This document shows, one piece after another, positions 34,075 to 42,756 of a stretch of DNA of 64,000 nt. The notes under the pieces were generated by a model. It searched no databases. It had not been told where the DNA came from and worked only from the letters and a program-made list of their open reading frames with translations. The DNA is taken from positions 4,244,501-4,308,500 of the forward strand of contig CP064988.1 in NCBI GenBank assembly GCA_016699855.1, written 5' to 3'. Position numbers and translations under genes: made by a program. The stretch is from Rhodospirillales bacterium (lineage in GTDB: Bacteria > Pseudomonadota > Alphaproteobacteria > Reyranellales > Reyranellaceae). Every line of letters begins with the position of its first letter. The first letter of the stretch is position 1.

Positions 34075-34129
34075 CACCGGCGGCGGCCGGGCGCGCCCCG
34101 CGGGGCGGCGACGGTCCTGGTATCGAACG

Positions 34130-34162
34130 AGCGGCGAGGGCGCGGCCTTCGCCGCTTTTTTT
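34130..34162 (+). terminator. Intrinsic terminator of rpmJ
   Basis: AGCGGCGA (34130-34137) pairs with TCGCCGCT (34149-34156), followed by an unbroken T-run to 34162. This is a textbook Rho-independent terminator 56 bp after the L36 stop. Confidence 0.88.
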
Positions 34163-34277
34163 CGTGCCGCGTCCGGCCGCGGCCGGCGGTCCGCGTCGCG
34201 CCGGGCACGGGAGTTGTGCCGCCCGGCCGTGCGCGCGGCGTCTTCCGCCGCGGCGGCTTTTCGGCTGTAGTGCGGCC

Positions 34278-35765
34278 ATGCAGATGCCGCCGCTGGACGA
34301 ATCCATCCTCGCGCGCCGCGACGAGATCGTGGCGGCGTTGAAGCGCATCGTGCCCGGCGAGGGCGTGATCGACGACCGCGACGGCATGAAGCCCTACGAG
34401 TGCGACGCGCTCAGCGCCTATCGCCAGATGCCGCTGGTCGTGGTGCTGCCGGACACCGTCGCGCAGGTGTCGGCGATCCTGCGCTACTGCCAGGACGCTG
34501 GCGTGAAGGTCGTGCCGCGCGGCGCCGGCACCTCGCTCAGCGGCGGCGCCATGCCGGTGGGCGACGCCATCCTGCTGGGCATGGGCAAGTTCAACCGCGT
34601 GCTCGAGATCGACTACGAGAACCGCTGCGCCCGCGTGCAGCCCGGCGTCACAAACCTCGGCATCTCCAAGGCCGTCGAGGACGAGGCGTTCTACTACGCG
34701 CCCGACCCCAGCTCGCAGATCGCCTGCTCGATCGGCGGCAACGTGGCGGAGAACTCCGGCGGCGTGCACAGCCTGAAATACGGCCTCACCACCAACAACC
34801 TGCTCGGCCTCGAGATCGTGCTGATGAACGGCGAGGTGATGCGGCTGGGCGGGAAGCATCTCGATTCCGAGGGCTACGACCTGATGGGGCTGATGACCGG
34901 CAGCGAGGGGCTGCTCGGCGTCGTCACCGAGGTCACCGTGCGGCTGCTGCGCAAGCCGGCCACCGCGCGCGCCGTGCTGCTGGGCTTCCCGACCGAGTCC
35001 GGCGCGGCGGAGTGCGTGGCGTCCATCATCGCCGCCGGCATCATCCCCGGCGGCATGGAGATGATGGACCGCGAGGCGGTGCGCTGCGCCGAGAACTACG
35101 TCGGCGCCGGCTATCCGCTCGACGTCGAGGGCCTGCTGATCGTCGAGCTCGACGGCCCGGAGGTCGAGGTCGACCATCTGCTGGAGCGCGTCGCCGCCAT
35201 CGCGCGCGACAAGGGCGCCACCACGGTGCGCGTCAGCGGCAGCGAGCAGGAGCGCCTGCTGCTGTGGGCCGGCCGCAAATCGGCGTTCCCCGCCGTCGGC
35301 CAGATCTCGCCCGACTACATGTGCCTCGACGGCTCGGTGCCGCGCGGGCGGCTGGTCGAGGTGCTGACGCGCATGCGCGCGCTGTCGAAGGTCCACGGGC
35401 TGCGCGTCGCCAACGTGTTCCACGCCGGCGACGGCAACCTGCACCCGCTGATCCTGTTCGATGCCAACTCTCCCGACGAGCTGCGGCGCTGCGAGGAGTT
35501 CGGCGCCGACATTTTGCGCCTCTGCGTTAAGGTCGGCGGCGTTCTGACCGGCGAGCACGGCGTCGGCATCGAGAAGCGCGACCTGATGGGCGTGCAGTTC
35601 ACCGACATCGACCTCGACCAGCAGATGCGCGTGAAGTGCGCCTTCGATCCCGACCACCTGCTGAACCCCGGCAAGGTGTTCCCCAAGCTGCGCCGCTGCG
35701 CCGAGCTCGGCCGCCTTGTCGTCCGCCAGGGCGCCATCCCGTTTCCCGACATTCCGCGGTTCTGA
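34278..35765 (+). CDS. glcD: Glycolate oxidase FAD-linked subunit GlcD
   Basis: A 495-residue FAD-binding (PCMH-type) oxidoreductase, the catalytic subunit of glycolate or D-lactate oxidase. The FAD-binding loop PRGAGTSLSGG and the block DPSSQIACSIGGNVAENSGGVH are clear, with GLMTGSEGLLGVVTEVTVRLL and the C-terminal NVFHAGDGNLHP, GEHGVGIEKR and NPGKVFP. It oxidises glycolate to glyoxylate and passes electrons through GlcF. The start is ATG 34278; a second ATG two codons later is equally possible. glcE and glcF follow on the same strand, but a family B repeat sits between glcD and glcE. Confidence 0.95.
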   Translation: MQMPPLDESILARRDEIVAALKRIVPGEGVIDDRDGMKPYECDALSAYRQMPLVVVLPDTVAQVSAILRYCQDAGVKVVPRGAGTSLSGGAMPVGDAILLGMGKFNRVLEIDYENRCARVQPGVTNLGISKAVEDEAFYYAPDPSSQIACSIGGNVAENSGGVHSLKYGLTTNNLLGLEIVLMNGEVMRLGGKHLDSEGYDLMGLMTGSEGLLGVVTEVTVRLLRKPATARAVLLGFPTESGAAECVASIIAAGIIPGGMEMMDREAVRCAENYVGAGYPLDVEGLLIVELDGPEVEVDHLLERVAAIARDKGATTVRVSGSEQERLLLWAGRKSAFPAVGQISPDYMCLDGSVPRGRLVEVLTRMRALSKVHGLRVANVFHAGDGNLHPLILFDANSPDELRRCEEFGADILRLCVKVGGVLTGEHGVGIEKRDLMGVQFTDIDLDQQMRVKCAFDPDHLLNPGKVFPKLRRCAELGRLVVRQGAIPFPDIPRF

Positions 35766-35868
35766 TGCTGGCGACCCGCCGCTCCGAGGCGCTCCTGTCG
35801 CGATGCGCTCTTTCGCTCTCGTCCGTTGCGGGTCATCGCATAGATGAGCCTCGCGGTGCCGCCTTATG

Positions 35869-36056
35869 GCCCCTCTCCGCCGCGCAGCGGGGGAGAGGGA
35901 GGGGCCCGCGCGTAGCGCGGGAGGGTGAGGTGGTGGTCGGACCGACGGTGAGGTCGGCGGGGCGCTGCCGTGCGTCGACGTTCGACACCTGCGCCTTCGC
36001 GAAGACCCACCTCACCCCGACCCTCTGCCCCCGCAAGCGGGCGGAGAGGGAGGAAG
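35869..36056. repeat. Family B nested inverted-repeat element, copy 2
   Basis: Left module CCCTCTCCGCCGCGCAGCGG with a GGGCCCGCGCGTAGCGCGGG hairpin and AGGTGGTGG. The right module has CCACCTCACC, then CCGCAAGCGGGCGGAGAGGG. It separates glcD and glcE, which in relatives are usually contiguous. No gene is supported in this 385-bp gap. Confidence 0.75.
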
Positions 36057-36150
36057 ATCGGCGACTTCCGCGCGGTCGGGGTCGACGAATCCATTGTGGT
36101 GGAGACGCGCCGGCGTCGGCCGCGCGCGACACCCTCGCGGAGCGCGGATC

Positions 36151-37377
36151 GTGACTTCGATCCTCAGGCCGCGCGACGCGGAGGAATTGCGGCGGGTCGT
36201 CGAGTGGGCGGTGAACGACGGCGCGCGGCTGGCGATCGAGGGCCGCGGCAGCAAGCGCGCCTACGGACCGCCGCGCGACGCGGCGCACACCCTCTCGCTG
36301 TCGGAGCTCGCCGGCGTGGTCGAGTACCAGCCGGAGGAGCTCGTCATCACCGCCCGGGCCGGCACGCCGATCCGCGAGATCGAGGCGTTGCTGGCGCAGC
36401 GCCGCCAGATGCTGGCGTTCGAGCCGTCCGACCTCGGCGCCGTCCTCGGCGGCGCGGCGGGCGAGGGCACGCTGGCGGGCGCGCTGATGTGCAACCTCGC
36501 CGGCCCGCGGCGCATCAGCCACGGCGCCGCGCGCGACCATTTCCTCGGCTTCTCCGGCGTCAACGGCCGGGCCGAGCGCTTCAAGTCCGGCGGCAAGGTG
36601 ATGAAGAACGTCACCGGCTACGACCTCTCGAAGCTGATGGCCGGCTCGCGCGGCACCTTGGCGGCGCTCGACGAGATCAGCGTCAAGACGCTGCCGGCGC
36701 CGGAGAAGACCCGCACCCTGCTGCTGGCCGGGCTCGACGACGCGGCCGGCGTGCGCGCGCTGTGCGCCGCCATGGGCAGCCCTCACGAGGTCTCCGGCGC
36801 GGCGCACCTGCCCGTCGCGGTCGCCGCGCGCGCCACCGTCGATCTGGTCGCGGGGCTGGGCGGCGCCGTGACCGCGATCCGCGTCGAGGGCGTCGGTCCC
36901 TCGGTCGAGGCGCGGCTGGCGGGCTTGCGCACGCAATTCGCCGGCGCCGCGCCGCGCGTCGAGGAGCTGCACACGCTGCGTTCGCTGGCGTTCTGGACGG
37001 CCGTGCGCGACGCGCGGCCGGTCGCGGACGACACGGCGCGTCCGCTCTGGCGCCTCTCCTGCCCGCCGACCGACGGTCCCGCCGTCGTCGCCGCGATCCG
37101 CGCCGCGCGTCCCGACGCCGAGGCGATGTACGACTGGTCCGGCGGCCTGGTCTGGCTGTCGCTCGCCCCCGCCACCGACGCCGCGGTCGACGACGCCGCC
37201 GCGCCTGTCGTGCGCGGCGCGCTGTCCGCGGGCGGCGGCCACGCCACGCTGGTGCGCGCGCCCGAAGCGGTGCGCGCCCGCGTCGCGGTGTTCCACCCGC
37301 AACCCGCGCCGCTCGCCGCGCTCGCCGCCCGCGTCCGCGGGAGCTTCGATCCCAAGGGCGTGTTCGCGGGCGCGTGA
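36151..37377 (+). CDS. glcE: Glycolate oxidase subunit GlcE
   Basis: A 408-residue PCMH-type FAD-binding protein, a smaller relative of GlcD and an essential partner in glycolate oxidase. It has RGSKRAYG as the FAD loop, MLAFEPSDLG (36420 region), GNL-like ALMCNLAGPRRISHGAARDHFLGF, and KSGGKVMKNVTGYDLSKLMAGSRGTL, all diagnostic of GlcE. The start is GTG at 36151 (VTSILRPRDAEELR), which begins where family similarity begins. An in-frame upstream TTG at 36094 would add 19 residues without support. It ends 56 bp before the HigA-type gene. Confidence 0.9.
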   Translation: MTSILRPRDAEELRRVVEWAVNDGARLAIEGRGSKRAYGPPRDAAHTLSLSELAGVVEYQPEELVITARAGTPIREIEALLAQRRQMLAFEPSDLGAVLGGAAGEGTLAGALMCNLAGPRRISHGAARDHFLGFSGVNGRAERFKSGGKVMKNVTGYDLSKLMAGSRGTLAALDEISVKTLPAPEKTRTLLLAGLDDAAGVRALCAAMGSPHEVSGAAHLPVAVAARATVDLVAGLGGAVTAIRVEGVGPSVEARLAGLRTQFAGAAPRVEELHTLRSLAFWTAVRDARPVADDTARPLWRLSCPPTDGPAVVAAIRAARPDAEAMYDWSGGLVWLSLAPATDAAVDDAAAPVVRGALSAGGGHATLVRAPEAVRARVAVFHPQPAPLAALAARVRGSFDPKGVFAGA

Positions 37378-37433
37378 TGACATACTGTGGCGCGCTTCGC
37401 TCGGCGCGGGAAACGGAAGACAAGAGAGTCGCC

Positions 37434-37742
37434 ATGACGTCGCGTCGCAAACCCGTCCATCCCGGACGCATCCTGCTTCAGGAAATATTGGAGCCGGCCA
37501 AGGTCAGCCGCCGGCGGCTCGCGCGCGCGACCGGTCTATCGCGCACGCGCGTCGGCGAGATCGTGCGCGGTCGTCGTCGCGTCACGGCCGAGGTGGCGCT
37601 GCGGCTGGAGGAGGCGCTCGGCGTCAGCGCCCGGACCTGGATGAACCTCCAGACGCTTCACGACCTCGAGCGGGCGTCGCTGGCCGAGGGGACGCGCATC
37701 GCGCGCTCGACGCAACGCCTCGACATGGGAGAGGCCACGTGA
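37434..37742 (+). CDS. HigA-family addiction-module antitoxin-like XRE regulator
   Basis: A 102-residue helix-turn-helix protein. The pattern HPGRILLQEILEP, then SRRRLARATGLSRTRVGEIV, RGRRRVTAEVALRLEEALG and RTWMNLQTLHDLE is diagnostic of the HigA/VapI antitoxin family. The ATG at 37434 follows AAGAGAGTCGCC. No HigB-type toxin frame precedes it: only 56 bp separate it from glcE, and the next frame downstream is glcF. It may be an orphan antitoxin used as a local regulator, or a decayed toxin-antitoxin pair. Its place inside the glc gene set is unusual. Confidence 0.85.
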   Translation: MTSRRKPVHPGRILLQEILEPAKVSRRRLARATGLSRTRVGEIVRGRRRVTAEVALRLEEALGVSARTWMNLQTLHDLERASLAEGTRIARSTQRLDMGEAT

Positions 37743-37794
37743 TCCGGGGATCGATCCCGACGCCTGAATCACGTTCGGTGCGGATGCACCCCCA

Positions 37795-37863
37795 CTGTCA
37801 TCCCGAGCGTAGCGAGGGATCTAGGCGCCGACCCTGGGTCCCTCGCTACGCTCGGGATGACAG
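37795..37863. repeat. Family A palindrome
   Basis: A near-perfect inverted repeat; the arms start CTGTCATCCCGAGCGTAGCG and end CGCTACGCTCGGGATGACAG. It lies 52 bp after the HigA-like gene and before glcF, so it could form a strong RNA hairpin between them. Both arms share the TAGCGAGGGAT variant rather than the CAGCGAGGGAT of other copies, which shows paired (compensatory) change. Confidence 0.85.
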
Positions 37864-37988
37864 CGGGGGTGACGCGAAGGCGCACCCTGATCGCGCCGCG
37901 ATGGGAGGCGTACAAGGTGGCGTGCGTCTCGGCGCTTCCGAATGCCTGCATGGGACCTCCCCGTCGCCTCGGCGGCCGCAATAGATCG

Positions 37989-39349
37989 ATGCAGACCACC
38001 TTCACCCTCGCCCAGCTCGCCGATCCGGAAATCGCGCGGTCGGAGACGATCCTGCGCAAATGCGTGCATTGCGGGTTCTGCACGGCGACCTGTCCGACCT
38101 TCGTGACCTTGGGCGACGAGCGCGATAGCCCGCGTGGGCGAATCTACATGATCAAGGACATGCTGGAGGGCGGGAAGCCCGCCACCGCAGAGGTCGCGCG
38201 CCATGTCGACCGCTGCCTGTCGTGCCTTGCCTGCATGACGACGTGCCCGTCGGGCGTGAACTACATGCACCTCGTCGATCACGCCCGCGCGCATATCGAG
38301 ACCACCTACCGCAGGCCGATCGGCGACCGGCTCATGCGCGGGCTGCTCGGCTTCCTGATGCCGAGGCCGGCGCTGTTCCGCTGGGCCATGCTGCTGGCGC
38401 GGCCGCTCAAGCCGCTGGCGGCGCTGCTGCCCGCCACCAGCCGCGACGCCGGCGGCGCCACCTTCCCGCGCCGCGCGCGCGCCATGCTGGAGGCGGTGCC
38501 CGACACGCTGGCGCCGCCATCGCCGATGGACGCGCCCGGGACGTTCCCGGCCGCCGGACGCGGCGCAAGCGCGTTGCGCTGATGAACGGCTGCGGCCAGC
38601 AGGTGCTGGCGCCGGAGGTCAACGAGGCGACGGTGCGCCTGCTGACGCGCCACGGCGGCGAGGTGGTGATCGCCGAGGGCGCAGGCTGCTGCGGCTCCTC
38701 GGTGCTGCATATCGGCGACACGTCGGCGGCGCGGGATCTGGCGCGCGCCAACATCGCGGCGTGGGAGCGCGAGATCGACGGCGGCGGGCTGGACGCCGTC
38801 GTCGTCAACGCCTCGGGCTGCGGCACCACGATGAAGGATTACGGCCACCTGCTGGCCGACGATCCGGAATGGGCCGACCGCGCGACGCGGATCGCGGCGC
38901 TGGCCAAGGACATCTCCGAGGTGCTCGCCGGGCTGACGCTCAGGCCGGTGGCGCGGCCGGTCGGCGCCGGCGGCGCGCCGGCCGTGGTCGCCTACCACGC
39001 CGCCTGTTCGATGCAGCATGGCCAGAAGCTCATCGAGCCGCCCAAGCGCCTGCTGCGCGACGCGGGGTTCGTGGTCAAGGACGTGCCGGAGGGCCATCTC
39101 TGCTGCGGCTGGGCCGGCACCTACCAGGTGCTGCAACCGGAGCTGTCGCGGCGCCTGCGCGACCGCAAGGTCGCGAACATCGCCCGCGTCGCGCCCGACG
39201 TGATCGCTTCCGGCAATTTCGGCTGCGTCGGCAACATCGCCGCCGCCACGGCCACGCCGATGGCCCACACCGTCGAGCTGCTCGACTGGGTCACCGGCGG
39301 CCCTGTGCCGCCGGCGCTGCACGGCGGCAAGCTGCGGCTGGTCGGGTAG
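37989..39349 (+). pseudogene. glcF: Glycolate oxidase iron-sulfur subunit GlcF, interrupted by a frameshift
   Basis: GlcF carries electrons from GlcDE to the membrane quinone pool. It has two 4Fe-4S motifs, CVHCGFCTATCP (C25, C28, C31, C35) and CLSCLACMTTCP (C76, C79, C82, C86), followed by the CCG domains. The first frame ends at 38582, just after PGTFPAAGR. The rest, RKRVALMNGCGQQVLAP, EGAGCCGSS, GCGTTMKDYG, HAACSMQHGQ and CCGWAGTYQ, continues in another frame to 39349. One missing base near 38565 accounts for this, and joining gives about 453 residues, longer than the usual 400-410 because of a variable linker. Without it, glycolate oxidase would lose its electron-transfer subunit. Confidence 0.9.
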
Positions 39350-39471
39350 GGCCGGGGCGCTTCGCGGACGCTCAAGGAAACATGTCGAGTGGATTCTAGT
39401 TCTCCCTCCTCCACAAACGGCTAGGGGGTTCACACTTCTCACGAGGAGCCGCTCCGTTCAGATGGCGCGGC

Positions 39472-39770
39472 ATTCTCCTCTCCGCCGCGTAGCGGGAGAG
39501 GGAAGGGGCCCGCGCGTAAGCGCAGGTACGCTGTATCGGCGAAGCGCCGATACAGCGGCGGTGAGGTGGTCGTCGTATCGGGCGCGGTCGTGATGGCGTG
39601 GCCGCGTCCGTTGATATGGAACGCCCGTGGGCCGGCGAGAGCCCGTTGTATCCGGCATGTCGACCCGCCATCCGCGTTCCCACCGGTCCAGCCACCACCT
39701 CACCCTCCCCGCCGCTGAAGCGGCGGGAATCCCTCCTCTCCCCGCTGCGCGGCGGAGAGGGCATTCGGCG
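39472..39770. repeat. Family B nested inverted-repeat element, copy 3
   Basis: Same architecture as copy 1: TCTCCGCCGCGTAGCGGGAG at the left, CGCTGTATCGGC/GCCGATACAGCG small palindrome (39530-39557), AGGTGGTCGTCGTATCGG, a core shared with copy 1, then CCACCTCACC and CGCTGCGCGGCGGAGAGGG. With flanks it fills most of the 600 bp between glcF and the FAA hydrolase; nothing else was recognised in that gap. Confidence 0.8.
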
Positions 39771-39952
39771 GCCCCCCTGGAAGTGTGAATCCGCTAGCCC
39801 ACAAGGGGGGAGGGAGCATGAAGGCGCGGCAGTCGGGGTGATGTCTCAAGCCAATCCGCTACCCACGCGCCCGCGTCTTTCTTGACCGGCGCGGAGGCGC
39901 GCGCGAAGGTGCGGCCGGGCGTCATCGAACGCTTCGAGGGGGAGGAGAACCC

Positions 39953-40822
39953 ATGCGTCTGTGCACGATTCAGCGCGACGGCAAGGCCGTCGTCGGCGTC
40001 AAGATGGGCGGCAAGATCATCGACCTGAGCAAGCAGATGCCGCGCGGTCCGAAGTCGGTGGTCGAGATCCTGGCCGGCGGCAAGGCGGTCCAGGACGCGG
40101 TCAAGAAGGCCTGCGCCAAACCGAAGGCGGGCGCGACCGTGTCGGAGAAATCGGCCAAGTACCTGCCGCCGATCCCGAACCCCGGCAAGATCCTCTGCAT
40201 CGGCCTCAACTACCGCAAGCACGCCGAGGAGACCAACAACCCGATCCCGGCCTATCCGATCGTGTTCTGCCGCTTCAACAACACGCTGGCGGCGCACAAC
40301 GCGCCGATGCTGTCGACGACGCATTCCGAGCAGTACGACTGGGAGGCCGAGCTGGCCGTCATCATCGGCAAGCGCACCCGCAACATCTCGAAGGAGAGGG
40401 CGCTGTCGGCGGTCGCCGGCTACTCGGTGTTCAACGACGGCTCGGTGCGCGACTGGCAGCGTAAATCCGGCGGCCAGTTCACGCTGGGCAAGAACTTCGA
40501 CGGCTCCGGCGGCTTCGGCCCCGACATCGTCACCTCGGACGAGCTGCCCAAGGGCGGCGCGCCGCTGCGCATCATGTGCCGGCTCAACGGCGAGATCATG
40601 CAGGACAGCAACACCGAGGACATGATCTTCGACACCGTCACGCTGGTCTCGGAGCTGTCCAAGGTCATGACGCTCGAGCCGGGCGACGTGATCATCACCG
40701 GCACGCCCTCGGGCGTCGGCGCCGGCCGCAAGCCGCAGGTCTGGATGAAGCCCGGCGACGTCTGCGAGATCGAGATCGAGCGCATCGGCACGCTGCGCAA
40801 CCCGATCAAGCAGGGCAAGTAG
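39953..40822 (+). CDS. Fumarylacetoacetate hydrolase (FAH) family protein
   Basis: A 289-residue FAH-fold enzyme. Members hydrolyse C-C bonds in acylpyruvates or decarboxylate/hydrate 2-oxo acids, for example in aromatic-compound degradation. The metal ligands are Glu131, Glu133 (DWEAELAVIIG) and Asp162 (VFNDGSVRDWQ). The N-terminal small domain (1-70) and IGLNYRKHAEE block are typical of the two-domain type. GITGTPSGVG-type sequence appears as IITGTPSGVGAGR. A ribosome-binding site GGAGGAG precedes the ATG. It stands alone, with a hairpin after it, and no dedicated partner is seen nearby. Confidence 0.92.
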   Translation: MRLCTIQRDGKAVVGVKMGGKIIDLSKQMPRGPKSVVEILAGGKAVQDAVKKACAKPKAGATVSEKSAKYLPPIPNPGKILCIGLNYRKHAEETNNPIPAYPIVFCRFNNTLAAHNAPMLSTTHSEQYDWEAELAVIIGKRTRNISKERALSAVAGYSVFNDGSVRDWQRKSGGQFTLGKNFDGSGGFGPDIVTSDELPKGGAPLRIMCRLNGEIMQDSNTEDMIFDTVTLVSELSKVMTLEPGDVIITGTPSGVGAGRKPQVWMKPGDVCEIEIERIGTLRNPIKQGK

Positions 40823-40861
40823 CGGAAGCCGGCCGCGCGGGGTAGGCGCGATCCTCATACC

Positions 40862-40886
40862 CCCTCTCCCGCCCGGCGGGAGAGGG
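40862..40886 (+). terminator. Hairpin after the FAH-family gene (short family B copy)
   Basis: CCCTCTCCCGC (40862-40872) and GCGGGAGAGGG (40876-40886) form an 11-bp perfect stem with a 3-base loop. No T-run follows. It resembles one arm of the family B repeats and lies 40 bp after the stop at 40822, where it could stop transcription or protect the mRNA 3' end. Confidence 0.55.
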
Positions 40887-40954
40887 TTGGGGTGAGGGGC
40901 TAAGCGCACGCTGCGGCCTTGGTCGCCCGTGTCATCCCGAGCGCGGCGAGAGCC

Positions 40955-41037
40955 TTTTGGGGTAAGGCCTGCAAAACGGCGAATTTTCCCGCCCGCTCCT
41001 CGCAGAAGAATGCCGTTTTGCAGGCCTGACCCCAAAG
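40955..41037. repeat. Family C inverted repeat, left copy
   Basis: GGCCTGCAAAACGGC (40966-40980) and GCCGTTTTGCAGGCC (41012-41026) pair perfectly; the pairing extends outward through GGGGTAA/TGACCCC with one mismatch. A 31-nt loop separates the arms. A half copy of family A (40930-40950, TGTCATCCCGAGCGCGGCGA) abuts it. A diverged second copy lies at 42478-42555, on the far side of the AT-rich gene. Confidence 0.85.
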
Positions 41038-41150
41038 CGTCCGACGGTGATCGTCATCGCGCACAGGGAGTCAGCTTTGCGAGTGTGGCGCCGTGTTTTG
41101 GGTATTGGCCTCAGATCAACTAGCTCTAGACTAGTCCATACGGAGAGCGC

Positions 41151-42293
41151 ATGAGAGGCGCGGCACCCATGGATGAGATTGTTTGCGGGAAACTCCCACG
41201 ACGTAGAGCAATGTCGGGAGTTCTTTCCGCTGCCGCTTTGTTTTCTCCCGCCGCTGCCTCATCGCAATCACACACTAAGGGCGAGCATCTACCAAGTGGG
41301 CGGTTCGTGGACATCTCGGTCATTGGTCGAGCAAACGAAGCAATTTGGTCTCAAGATGGGAAATACATTGTTGTACTAAGCGATAATGGCCGTTGGTTGT
41401 CAGTTCTGAATGGCATATCCGGGAATCTTGTTGCCCGGCGGGCAATCTTCAAGACATTCGGAGTCGGCCAAGTATTGTCTATGAATACCCGCAGCAGCGT
41501 GATTGTTGGAAACACCTACTGGCCGCCGCGCATAGGTAGGTGGCTATGTTTGGAGATCAACTTGGAGAATGCCGAAATTCTTAGCGAAATTGCTCTTTCC
41601 GATCGCCTGCCATCGAAGCCCGAAGTTCTCTTCGAAGAAATGGCAATCTCGCCAACCGACAATAGAATGTGTGTTTTGCCGAGAGGCGGATTCGCCAGTG
41701 GCAGTATATATACATTTGATAGAGAAATAGTAACTCCAATGCAGCGAGTGATGAGCCCTGATGGGCGGTTCTTCGGACAGCCGGAGTTCATTGATGATGA
41801 GAGAGTGGCATGTCCGCATCAACGCGCGAATAAAGATGGCAATCGATACTCCATCGCGATCACAACATCGATGAGTATGAAGCCATTTACACATGTGAAT
41901 TTTCGAGCGGAACCGGGAATCATTCGACTCTCGCATGGTGGAAAGTTTGTGTTTGTCGGATACAAGTTCAATTTGACTGGGAATGGACAAATGGACGGAC
42001 TGAGAGAGTCCGATGTGTATGATGTCCAAACCGGAGAGATAGTTCGGACGTTTCTCGAAAGCCCATCACAAGGGGTCGCGTCATGGAGCGTTGATTCCAA
42101 GTTTGTTGCAACAAATCTTCGATCGGACGATGCGATGCTTGCGGGCATGTCGCTTTTGAACATTTCCAGCGGAGAAATCCGACCACTTTGGTATGAATTT
42201 CAAGGAGTTTTAGACAATCCGCAATTTTCGCCTAGTGGAAAACGCCTTCTGTGGATTGCGGAGGGGCGCGTACGAGTATTCTCAATTGCGTGA
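41151..42293 (+). CDS. Exported beta-propeller-like protein of unknown function (AT-rich orphan)
   Basis: A 380-residue protein I cannot assign to a named family. A twin-arginine signal, KLPRRRAMSGVLSAAALF (14-31), ends near AAASSQ, so periplasmic or outer export by Tat is likely. The rest has WD40-like or quinoprotein-like repeats: AIWSQDGKYIVVLSDNGR, LSVLNG, GKFVFVGYKF, SWSVDSKFVATNLRSDD, and PQFSPSGKRLLWIAEGRVRVFS, which suggest a beta-propeller. The start at 41151 has GGAG 5 bp upstream; an ATG at 41169 is an alternative. Base composition and codon use are much more AT-rich than all neighbours, a sign of recent transfer. Repeats bracket it on both sides. Confidence 0.75.
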   Translation: MRGAAPMDEIVCGKLPRRRAMSGVLSAAALFSPAAASSQSHTKGEHLPSGRFVDISVIGRANEAIWSQDGKYIVVLSDNGRWLSVLNGISGNLVARRAIFKTFGVGQVLSMNTRSSVIVGNTYWPPRIGRWLCLEINLENAEILSEIALSDRLPSKPEVLFEEMAISPTDNRMCVLPRGGFASGSIYTFDREIVTPMQRVMSPDGRFFGQPEFIDDERVACPHQRANKDGNRYSIAITTSMSMKPFTHVNFRAEPGIIRLSHGGKFVFVGYKFNLTGNGQMDGLRESDVYDVQTGEIVRTFLESPSQGVASWSVDSKFVATNLRSDDAMLAGMSLLNISSGEIRPLWYEFQGVLDNPQFSPSGKRLLWIAEGRVRVFSIA

Positions 42294-42477
42294 GGCATCA
42301 TCATAGCATTTCGCATTCAGCATCTTGCGCGACTTAGCGATCATGTTAGTGAGCCGGAGCGGCGCGCCGGTGCGCGCGTTTGCATGTCAGATGGATCCAG
42401 CTACTCGTTCGTGAAGAGAATAGGTAGCCCGAATTCACGCAGCGGCATGACAATGGACGTTATACAAGGCAATTGAC

Positions 42478-42555
42478 GGGGCCAGGCCTACAAAGCGGCA
42501 AAATTCCCGGGCCGTCGGCGCCGAAGAATGCCGTTTTGCAGGCCTGACCCTGAAG
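42478..42555. repeat. Family C inverted repeat, right copy
   Basis: GGGCCAGGCCTACAAAGCGG at the left and GCCGTTTTGCAGGCCTGACC at the right: the same element as at 40955-41037, with several mismatches in the left arm. A further fragment, GTCAGGCCTGACC, is at 42665-42677. The 463-bp gap from 42294 to 42756 contains no supported gene. Confidence 0.8.
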
Positions 42556-42695
42556 CTTTAATAACTGCCTGAGCGGTACAATCCCTCAATAAAAAACCAA
42601 CCACCTGCGAAGAAGCAAACGAGATTCCAATGCCTGACCGAGCCGCAATTTCATTGCGACGACGTCAGGCCTGACCCGACGTGGGGCGGCCGAAA

Positions 42696-42723
42696 GGATC
42701 CCTCGCTGCGCTCGGGATGACAG
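42696..42723. repeat. Half copy of family A palindrome
   Basis: Only the right arm is present (GGATCCCTCGCTGCGCTCGG and the GATGACAG end). It lies just downstream of the minus-strand TetR gene's stop. Confidence 0.75.
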
Positions 42724-42756
42724 TCGGAACGTAGTGGCGTGCCGTGCCACGCGCCG

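Noticed and set aside
37378..37433. HigB toxin upstream of the HigA-like gene
   Set aside because: Only 56 bp separate the HigA gene from glcE, and no toxin-like frame is present on either side.
42294..42756. A gene in the AT-rich tail after the beta-propeller gene
   Set aside because: No frame with a start, ribosome-binding site and consistent codon use; the region is occupied by family C and family A repeat remnants.
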